Source: Burkholderiales bacterium
GTDB lineage: Bacteria; Pseudomonadota; Gammaproteobacteria; Burkholderiales; Burkholderiaceae_A
Length of the DNA stretch: 7,641 nt
Reading direction: 5' to 3'
NCBI GenBank assembly: GCA_030834045.1
Contig: JAURFZ010000063.1
Coordinates: 1-7,641, forward strand
Part shown: piece by piece, positions 1 through 5,871 of the stretch
Layout: every line of letters begins with the position of its first letter
Numbering within the stretch: the stretch's first letter is position 1
Made by a program: the position numbers and the translations under genes
The notes under the pieces: generated by a model
Database searches by the model: none
Told to the model about the DNA's origin: nothing
The model's input: only the letters and a program-made list of their open reading frames with translations

Positions 1-1349
1 TTCCACATCAGTAACCGAAGCTCATCCCAGTTGTGGGCAATGACCACGGTCTCATCGGCATCTTCAACCATGCTTTCGTCCCAGGGCTTCACCTCGTGCT
101 GCATGACCTCGCCGAGGGCGGAAATGACCTTGGCCGCCTGCCGGCCAACGACCACACACTCGAGCAAGGAGTTGCTTGCAAGGCGATTGGCACCGTGCAG
201 GCCGGTACATGCGCACTCGCCCACTGCAAAAAGATTGGCAAGATCGGTCCGGCCCGACATGTCGGTGACAACGCCGCCACAGGTGTAGTGGGCGGCTGGC
301 ACCACAGGGATAGGCTGCTTAGAAATATCAATTCCAAGTGCGAGGCAACGACTGTAAATGGTTGGGAAATGCTCCTTGAGAAAGGCCTCTCCAAGATGGG
401 TTGCATTCAGGTGAACGAAGTCAAGGCCATGGCGCTTCATCTCGAAGTCAATGGCTCTGGCAACAATATCGCGAGGTGCAAGCTCGGCGCGCGCGTCATG
501 GCTTGGCATAAACCTTGTGCCATCGGGCAGTTCAAGCCAGGCGCCCTCGCCTCGTAGGGCCTCTGTAATTAAGAAGGTGCGCTCTTGCGGATGGTAAAGG
601 CAGGTGGGATGAAACTGAATGAACTCCATATTTGCAACACGACACCCGGCCCGCCATGCCATTGCAATGCCATCGCCCGTGGCTGTTTCGGGGTTGCTGG
701 TGTAGCGGTAGACCTTACCCGCGCCCCCTGTAGCCAGCACCACCGATGACGCTGGCATGGTTTCAACTCGCCCCGTTTGAAGGTTCAGTGCGTAGACACC
801 GTAACACGAACGTTGAGCTACACCCCGGCGAGAAGTATCCGTCGCAGGAAGATGCTTTCCCTGCACCAGATCAACAGCAATATAGTTTTCAAGTAAACGA
901 ATATTGGGATGAGCATACGCGCGCTCTAAAAGAGCATCGTGGATGGCCTTACCTGTCGCATCCGCAGCGTGGGCAATCCGCTTGTGACTATGACCTCCCT
1001 CCCGGACAAGATGCAGCCCTTTGGGCCCTTCAGGGTCTGCAGTAAACAAAACCCCCTTATCGATTAACCACTCTATGGCTGACGAACTGTGACACGCCAT
1101 TTGACGAGCCACAGCCTCATCAACAAGACCTGCCCCGGCGTCTAGTGTGTCGGCAACATGGGAGTCGATGTTATCGAGCTCATCGATGACGCCTACGATT
1201 CCCCCCTGCGCCCAGGATGTCGCTGACTCCCCGAGAGATCGCTTTGAAAGAACGACTACCTCGTAAGCGTCAGCGAGCTCGAGCGCGACCGTTAACCCTG
1301 CGAGCCCAGAGCCTAGTATTACTACGGGCGCGCGCGCTATTTGGCTCAC
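1..1349 (-). CDS. nadB: L-aspartate oxidase NadB, 3' end cut by the window edge
   Basis: Flavoenzyme that oxidises L-aspartate to iminosuccinate, which NadA condenses with dihydroxyacetone phosphate to quinolinate in de novo NAD synthesis; cytoplasmic. I translated it by hand: the frame stays open for 449 codons and runs off the window at base 1, so roughly 90 C-terminal residues are missing compared with the 540-residue E. coli enzyme. Visible: N-terminal FAD-binding GSGLAGL (13-19), SWAQGGI, ATGGAGKVY, then the substrate region with QFHPTCL (H247), TEALRGEGA, APRDIVARAID (R293), HYTCGG (H354) and GANRLASNSLLE (R389). These match the E. coli active-site residues H244, T259/E260, R290, H351 and R386 with a constant offset of three. 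The start is uncertain: GTG at 1349 has GAGG four bases upstream; an in-frame TTG at 1370 has AGGA seven bases upstream and would add seven residues. It lies 56 bases (35 for the TTG start) after the aminotransferase gene, on the same strand. Confidence 0.95.
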   Translation of the reverse strand, partial: MSQIARAPVVILGSGLAGLTVALELADAYEVVVLSKRSLGESATSWAQGGIVGVIDELDNIDSHVADTLDAGAGLVDEAVARQMACHSSSAIEWLIDKGVLFTADPEGPKGLHLVREGGHSHKRIAHAADATGKAIHDALLERAYAHPNIRLLENYIAVDLVQGKHLPATDTSRRGVAQRSCYGVYALNLQTGRVETMPASSVVLATGGAGKVYRYTSNPETATGDGIAMAWRAGCRVANMEFIQFHPTCLYHPQERTFLITEALRGEGAWLELPDGTRFMPSHDARAELAPRDIVARAIDFEMKRHGLDFVHLNATHLGEAFLKEHFPTIYSRCLALGIDISKQPIPVVPAAHYTCGGVVTDMSGRTDLANLFAVGECACTGLHGANRLASNSLLECVVVGRQAAKVISALGEVMQHEVKPWDESMVEDADETVVIAHNWDELRLLMW

Positions 1350-1405
1350 TGAGCCTCGATTGACTGACAAAAAGAGATCCTTTTAAAGAAACAACCACCA
1401 GCCTA

Positions 1406-2635
1406 TCAAACCTCTTCCAAAAGGCAGTCCATTGCAGCCGATACACCCTGCCTCGTCACCGGGATACCACAGGAATGTAACGCCATCTCGACCCCGCCTA
1501 GGGCGCCAATAAGAGAGAGGTCGTTTAAATCGCCAAGATGGCCAATACGGAAAACGGTGCCAGATAACTTAGCCAAACCCGACCCGAGCGAAATATTGAA
1601 ACGCTCCAAAGCAAGTCGACGAAAGGCATCGGCATCAAAACGAGAGCCATCAGGCTTCTCTGGCATAAGAATTGTTGTTGAGGCGGGGCTAAAGGCGCTG
1701 GTGTTCTGACAAAAAACATCAAGGCCCCAAGCCTGTATGGCAGCTCTTGTGGCCCGTCCATGTCGAATGTGTCTTCGGAATACATTGTCCAAGCCAACCT
1801 CGTTAAGCATATCAACTGACTCGGCGAGACCGAACAATAAATTGGTCGCAGGGGTACAGGGCCAAAACCCCTGCTCGTTAGAGGAAATAATATCGTCCCA
1901 TGACCAGTAAGCCCTTGGCATTGTGGCCGTTTTACTCGCTAGCAGAGCTTTTTTACTGATCGCATTAAATCCAAGGCCAGGGGGCAGCATCAAGCCTTTC
2001 TGAGAACCGGCAACAGTAACGTCCACACCCCATTCATCGTGCCTGTAATCAATTGCACCGAGAGAAGACACCGTATCCACCATAAGTAAGGCTGGGTGGG
2101 AGGCAGCATCGATGGCAGCCCTTACCGCAGAAATGTCAGCAGTGACACCCGTCGAGGTTTCGTTGTGAACAACGCAAACAGCTTTTATGCTGTGGTTGAG
2201 ATCCTTCGCCAATACAGAATGGATGCGACTCGGGTCTACACCATGTCTCCAGTCGCCATCAATGCACTCTGGCAAAAGGCCCAGGCGTTTAGCAAGTCGA
2301 ACCCAGAGTGACGCGAAATGCCCCGCTTCGTACATTAAAACTTTATCTCCTGGGTTCAAGGTATTCACAAGCGCCGCCTCCCAAGCGCCTGTCCCGGAGG
2401 AGGCATAAATAACCACCGGATTGGACGTCCCAAAAACTGTGCGGATCTCCCTTAACAAACCCAGGGCAAGTCGTTGAAACTCAGGGCCGCGATGATCGAT
2501 TGTTGGGAAATCGATAGCGCGAAGCACTCGATCTGGAACGTTAGTGGGGCCCGGAATTTGCAAAAAATGCCTGCCCTGCCCTGTTCGATTCATGAACATT
2601 CTGGGATTAAGGAGTTCGGGGAAATCGCGTTGCAT
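1406..2635 (-). CDS. Class V aminotransferase, serine/alanine-glyoxylate type
   Basis: PLP enzyme of 409 residues that most likely transfers an amino group to glyoxylate, giving glycine; the donor could be serine, alanine or aspartate and cannot be fixed from sequence. Family marks: IPGPTNVPDRV (about 27-37), PTIDHR, SSGTGAWEAAL (phosphate-binding region), HNETSTGV, VDTVSSLGAIDY with the PLP-contacting Asp, AGSQKGLMLPPGL with K213 as the expected Schiff-base lysine, and FRIGHLGDLNDLSLIGAL near the C terminus. Length is close to that of methylotroph serine-glyoxylate aminotransferase (SgaA) and of BhcA, the aspartate-glyoxylate aminotransferase of the beta-hydroxyaspartate cycle. The start at 2635 is backed by GAAAGG eight bases upstream; homology to SgaA begins only near residue 23, so M13 or M15 are alternatives without a good ribosome site. 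It is first in a probable operon with nadB and divergent from the FAD/Fe-S oxidase gene, a likely source of its oxoacid substrate. Confidence 0.9.
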   Translation of the reverse strand: MQRDFPELLNPRMFMNRTGQGRHFLQIPGPTNVPDRVLRAIDFPTIDHRGPEFQRLALGLLREIRTVFGTSNPVVIYASSGTGAWEAALVNTLNPGDKVLMYEAGHFASLWVRLAKRLGLLPECIDGDWRHGVDPSRIHSVLAKDLNHSIKAVCVVHNETSTGVTADISAVRAAIDAASHPALLMVDTVSSLGAIDYRHDEWGVDVTVAGSQKGLMLPPGLGFNAISKKALLASKTATMPRAYWSWDDIISSNEQGFWPCTPATNLLFGLAESVDMLNEVGLDNVFRRHIRHGRATRAAIQAWGLDVFCQNTSAFSPASTTILMPEKPDGSRFDADAFRRLALERFNISLGSGLAKLSGTVFRIGHLGDLNDLSLIGALGGVEMALHSCGIPVTRQGVSAAMDCLLEEV

Positions 2636-2643
2636 ATAAGATG

Positions 2644-2649
2644 CCTTTC
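2644..2649 (-). promoter_or_regulatory. Ribosome binding site of the aminotransferase gene
   Basis: On the minus strand GAAAGG lies eight bases before the ATG at 2635. It favours that start over the internal methionines 13 and 15, which have no purine-rich run at a suitable distance. Confidence 0.6.
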
Positions 2650-2663
2650 ATAACCGAATAGCT

Positions 2664-2672
2664 TGCGATAAT
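2664..2672 (+). promoter_or_regulatory. Possible extended -10 promoter for the oxidase-pgi operon
   Basis: TGC followed by GATAAT is an extended -10 element (TGn plus five of six -10 matches). The base run 16 bases upstream, CTTTCA at 2645-2650, matches the -35 consensus at only three positions, which extended -10 promoters can tolerate. Transcription would begin near 2679, giving a leader of about 90 bases before the preferred start at 2770. The element shares bases with the -10 of the opposing promoter. Weak to moderate support. Confidence 0.35.
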
Positions 2673-2697
2673 GTGCTTCTGAGGGTCTTCTTGTCAA
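2668..2697 (-). promoter_or_regulatory. Sigma70-type promoter for the aminotransferase-nadB operon
   Basis: On the minus strand a perfect TTGACA -35 box (2697-2692) is followed after 18 bases by CATTAT (2673-2668), four of six matches to the -10 consensus. Transcription would start near 2661, leaving a leader of about 26 bases before the ATG at 2635 that includes the GAAAGG ribosome site. No other promoter-like pair or terminator is seen between this gene and nadB, so this promoter probably drives both. Predicted from sequence only. Confidence 0.55.
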
Positions 2698-2739
2698 TTT
2701 AATGCAAACCACAGGCATCTCACTGCAAGTATGGCAACC

Positions 2740-2753
2740 CAGCGTAAACGCTG
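2740..2753. repeat. Perfect 14-base palindrome, possible operator or leader hairpin
   Basis: CAGCGT, two A's, then ACGCTG form a perfect inverted repeat ending 16 bases before the ATG at 2770 and just ahead of the ribosome site. It could be a binding site for a dimeric regulator or a small hairpin in the oxidase mRNA leader. It is not a terminator in either direction because no T-run follows the stem. If translation started at the upstream ATG (2731) it would lie inside the coding region instead. Confidence 0.4.
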
Positions 2754-2757
2754 CCAA

Positions 2758-2763
2758 AAAGGG
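2758..2763 (+). promoter_or_regulatory. Ribosome binding site that decides the oxidase start
   Basis: AAAGGG sits with the right spacing (AAGG ends seven bases before) for the ATG at 2770. The in-frame ATG at 2731, which would give a protein 13 residues longer with a basic, low-complexity N terminus, has only a weak GCAAG before it. This is the main reason for choosing 2770. Confidence 0.55.
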
Positions 2764-2769
2764 TGGTCT

Positions 2770-5700
2770 ATGTCCTACGCAGAACCTTTATTAATGAACC
2801 GTAGAAACACACTTGCTCTTTACGGCCCGAATAGGCTGGAAAGACGCCTGAGGAATGAAGTTAGAGGGGATGTGTATTTTGATGAGGCCTCGCGCGGACG
2901 ATACAGCACCGATGCGTCCATCTATCAGATCATGCCCTTGGGCGTTGTGCTTCCAAAAACCGCTCTCGATCTGCGAATTGCGCTTGATATTGCCCGCGAT
3001 GAGGGTGTTGCGGTGCTTCCTCGCGGCGCGGGAACCTCGCAGTGCGGACAGACCGTCGGCGAGGCCTTGGTTGTTGATACAAGTAAATACCTGTGCTCTT
3101 TAACCCACCTTGACACTGAGAGCCAGACTGCAGTTGTACAGCCTGGCCTGGTGCTTGACCACTTAAATGCGCGACTAAAACCTAAAGGGCTTTGGTTTCC
3201 TGTGGATGTCTCGACAGCAGCCCAGTGCACTCTTGGTGGCATGACCGGTAACAACTCATGCGGCTCACGGTCGCTTCATTACGGCAACATGGTGCATAAC
3301 GTTCTGGGCATTGACGCCATTCTTGATGATGGAACCCAGGCCTACTTTGGACGATTCGGTGACAAGGGGGATATGCGTCTCTCGGGTCGGCGACTCTCTG
3401 ACCTCGTCTCACGGCTCTTCCAAATTTCCGACTCTGTAAAGACCGATATTCAAGACATCTGGCCCAAGGTGATGCGCAGGGTTGGAGGTTACAACCTAGA
3501 CATTTTCTTTCCCCAGAGCGAGAGGCCCTACACCGAAGACGGCAGTCTGAACCTCTCCCATCTGCTTGTTGGGTCGGAGGGAACGCTTGCAACCTTTGAG
3601 GCTATCCACCTAAAACTCTCAAAGCTTCCGGCCCACAAACTTCTTGGGGTTGTGAACTTTCCGAACTTCCAGACCTCGATGGAGCTCGCTAAAGAAATTG
3701 TGAAGCTCAAACCTGTTGCCGTTGAACTTGTAGACCGAACCATGATTGAACTCTGCCGAGCAAACCCTGTCTTTGCTCCCGTCATCGCCGATGCGCTTGT
3801 CAATGTCAACGGCCAAGAGACTGACGCACTGCTCTTGGTGGAATTCGCTGGCGACAATAAAGACCAATTAACACGTCAGCTTGAAGCCTTGGACGTCCTC
3901 ATGTCCGATCATGGCCTTCCCAGGGCAACCGTTAAGTTCATAGAGCCAGCCCGCCAGTCAGCCCTGTGGGAAGTGCGCAAGGCAGGTCTTAATATCATGA
4001 TGTCGCTGCGAGGCGATGGCAAGCCCGTTTCGTTTATTGAAGACTGTGCGGTACCCCTTGAACATCTTGCGGAGTACACCGCAAGGCTTACTGAAATATT
4101 CGCAAAGCATGGCACGCAAGGCACCTGGTATGCCCACGCCTCGGTGGGCACGCTGCATGTTCGCCCCATTCTGGACATGCGAGGTAATGGCGCCGAGAAG
4201 ATGCGAGCCATTGCAGAAGAGGCCTCGCAATGGGTGCGTCGCTTCAAAGGTGCTTTCTCGGGCGAGCATGGCGATGGCCTTGTACGCAGCGAATGGGTGC
4301 AATGGCAGTTCGGTCCGCGCATTACAAAAGCCTTTGAAGAGGTTAAAGACGCCTTTGACCCATCAGGGCGCCTGAACCCGGGCAAGATCGTGCGAGCCAC
4401 ACGTATGGACGACCGAGCACTTTTTCGCTTTCCGCCCCACTACACCATTAAGCCTCTCAATCCCGGATTTGACTGGTCGCTTTGGAATGTTCGTAACGAC
4501 CCCTCGGTGAAGGGCGACCCCGGAAGCTTCGGGATTAGAGTGAGCGCACCAGGTACGGGCAACGACCCTACCCTTGGCTTTGCCAAGGCTGTAGAGATGT
4601 GCAACAACAACGGCCACTGTCGGAAGTTCGATGCCGGAACCATGTGCCCCAGCTATCGTGTGACGCATACAGAAGAGCACTCGGTACGTGGGCGTGCAAA
4701 CACCCTAAGGCTGGCCATTAGTGGCCAGATTTCAGGGGGCGTGACCTCCGAGGCGGTTCGCGAAGCACTCGACTTGTGTGTGGGCTGCAAGGGCTGCAGA
4801 CGGGAGTGCCCAACAGGCGTGGATATGGCCAAGATGAAGATCGAGGTTCTCTACCAGACAGGCCAAAAACACGGCTTCTCGCTTCAGCAAAGGCTTATTG
4901 CGGAACTTCCGAAGCTCTCTGGCCTGGTGCGAACGATACCTGGCCTAGCGTTCGCGCTTAACGCTCGAAACTGGTTTCCTGGGATAGCCTTTCTAACTGA
5001 AAAACTTCTCGGTATTTCAGCAAGTCGGCCCCTACCAGTGTGGCGGTCAAAGGGCTTTCGATCTAAAAGTAAAGAGCTTGTCAGTAGCTCACTTCAGGAA
5101 TGCGACCTTGTCTTATGGGCCGACACCTTTAATGATGCCTACGCACCCGAGACCCTTATTGCCGCCTATGAGCTTGCCACGGGCCTGGGCTATAAGGTTG
5201 CGCTTTCTGGGGCGGCAGCCCAGACGCCGCTTTGTTGCGGGCGTACCTCGCTGTCCGTGGGTCAAATTGATGAGGCTAAGGCCATGGCACTGCAATGCCT
5301 TTCTGCGCTTGAGCCCGCCATTGCCCGCGGTGTACCCATTGTGGGGCTTGAACCCTCCTGCATTCTCAGTCTTCGCGATGAATGGCTGGTGATGCAGCTT
5401 GGAGATAAGGCGCAGCAGCTCTCTAAGCAGGCCATGCTCTTTGAAGAGTGGTGGATGAAAGAGATAACCCAAGGTGGCATTCAGAAAGCCGATGCGCTTA
5501 AAGGCCAGACCCTTTACGTACACGGCCATTGCCACCAAAAGGCCCTTGGCGCCATGAGCCCCACGCTTGAGGCCCTCAAAAGTCTCGGGGCCGACGTGAA
5601 ACTTATTGAATCCAGCTGTTGCGGCATGGCAGGCAGCTTTGGCTACGATACAAAACATCAGACGGTATCCAGGGCGATGGCCCAGGCCAGCCTTGTTCCA

Positions 5701-5853
5701 GCTGTCAATGCGGCCCCGGAAGACGCCTTGATTGTGGCCGATGGGTTTTCCTGCCAACACCAGATCGCCGACCTCTCGGCCCGCAAGGCCCAGCACGCCG
5801 TTCTTGTGATGCATCAAGCAGTGAAATCTGGGCGTTCTAGAATAGGACATTAA
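2770..5853 (+). CDS. Fused FAD-linked oxidase and Fe-S protein, D-2-hydroxyacid dehydrogenase (YdiJ-like)
   Basis: A 1027-residue single-chain dehydrogenase expected to oxidise a D-2-hydroxyacid (D-lactate, D-2-hydroxyglutarate or glycolate) with FAD and pass electrons through Fe-S centres. Order of parts: PCMH-type FAD-binding domain with PRGAGTSQCGQ (84-94), TLGGM (154-158) and GSEGTL (268-273); FAD-oxidase C-terminal domain with HASVGTLHVRP (456-466), GEHGDG (498-503) and NPGK (536-539); a ferredoxin-like part with C611, C617, C626-P, then CVGCKGC (670-676) and C680-P; and two cysteine-rich CCG halves, with C822-C823-G and EPSC (C864), then GHCHQ (C921), C950-C951-GMAGSFGY and C995. Length and architecture resemble E. 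coli YdiJ (1018 residues). No signal peptide or clear membrane span is seen, so it is probably cytoplasmic or peripheral. The ATG at 2731 is an alternative start. pgi follows 18 bases later. The substrate is unproven; the neighbouring aminotransferase makes glycolate worth considering. Confidence 0.9.
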   Translation: MSYAEPLLMNRRNTLALYGPNRLERRLRNEVRGDVYFDEASRGRYSTDASIYQIMPLGVVLPKTALDLRIALDIARDEGVAVLPRGAGTSQCGQTVGEALVVDTSKYLCSLTHLDTESQTAVVQPGLVLDHLNARLKPKGLWFPVDVSTAAQCTLGGMTGNNSCGSRSLHYGNMVHNVLGIDAILDDGTQAYFGRFGDKGDMRLSGRRLSDLVSRLFQISDSVKTDIQDIWPKVMRRVGGYNLDIFFPQSERPYTEDGSLNLSHLLVGSEGTLATFEAIHLKLSKLPAHKLLGVVNFPNFQTSMELAKEIVKLKPVAVELVDRTMIELCRANPVFAPVIADALVNVNGQETDALLLVEFAGDNKDQLTRQLEALDVLMSDHGLPRATVKFIEPARQSALWEVRKAGLNIMMSLRGDGKPVSFIEDCAVPLEHLAEYTARLTEIFAKHGTQGTWYAHASVGTLHVRPILDMRGNGAEKMRAIAEEASQWVRRFKGAFSGEHGDGLVRSEWVQWQFGPRITKAFEEVKDAFDPSGRLNPGKIVRATRMDDRALFRFPPHYTIKPLNPGFDWSLWNVRNDPSVKGDPGSFGIRVSAPGTGNDPTLGFAKAVEMCNNNGHCRKFDAGTMCPSYRVTHTEEHSVRGRANTLRLAISGQISGGVTSEAVREALDLCVGCKGCRRECPTGVDMAKMKIEVLYQTGQKHGFSLQQRLIAELPKLSGLVRTIPGLAFALNARNWFPGIAFLTEKLLGISASRPLPVWRSKGFRSKSKELVSSSLQECDLVLWADTFNDAYAPETLIAAYELATGLGYKVALSGAAAQTPLCCGRTSLSVGQIDEAKAMALQCLSALEPAIARGVPIVGLEPSCILSLRDEWLVMQLGDKAQQLSKQAMLFEEWWMKEITQGGIQKADALKGQTLYVHGHCHQKALGAMSPTLEALKSLGADVKLIESSCCGMAGSFGYDTKHQTVSRAMAQASLVPAVNAAPEDALIVADGFSCQHQIADLSARKAQHAVLVMHQAVKSGRSRIGH

Positions 5854-5857
5854 ACCC

Positions 5858-5862
5858 GGAAG
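5858..5862 (+). promoter_or_regulatory. Ribosome binding site of pgi
   Basis: GGAAG lies nine bases before the ATG at 5872, inside the 18-base gap after the oxidase stop codon. There is no room for a terminator or a full promoter in this gap, which supports co-transcription. Confidence 0.5.
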
Positions 5863-5871
5863 AAAGCACCT

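Noticed and set aside
33..557. 174-codon plus-strand open frame at the left end
   Set aside because: It is antisense to nadB, whose conserved active-site residues are encoded across the same bases on the minus strand.
1326..1338. Alternating GC run that might form Z-DNA
   Set aside because: It is short and falls in the nadB coding region, where it encodes Ala-Arg-Ala; nothing else suggests a structural role.
1..1349. Possible broken nadB, since no complete frame closes inside the window
   Set aside because: Codon-by-codon reading on the minus strand found no stop and no frameshift; the gene is simply cut by the window edge.
2740..2760. Palindrome plus A-run read as a terminator for minus-strand transcription
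   Set aside because: On the minus strand the T-run comes before the stem, not after it, and no upstream minus-strand gene in the window would need it.
2731..2769. Thirteen-residue N-terminal extension of the oxidase from ATG 2731
   Set aside because: The ribosome site AAAGGG fits ATG 2770, the extension is basic and shows no family similarity, and it would place the palindrome in coding sequence. Kept only as an alternative start.
5113..5850. 245-codon open frame on the minus strand inside the oxidase gene
   Set aside because: It lies wholly antisense to the CCG part of a well-supported protein. It shows no recognisable motif, and long antisense frames are common opposite genes with biased third codon positions.
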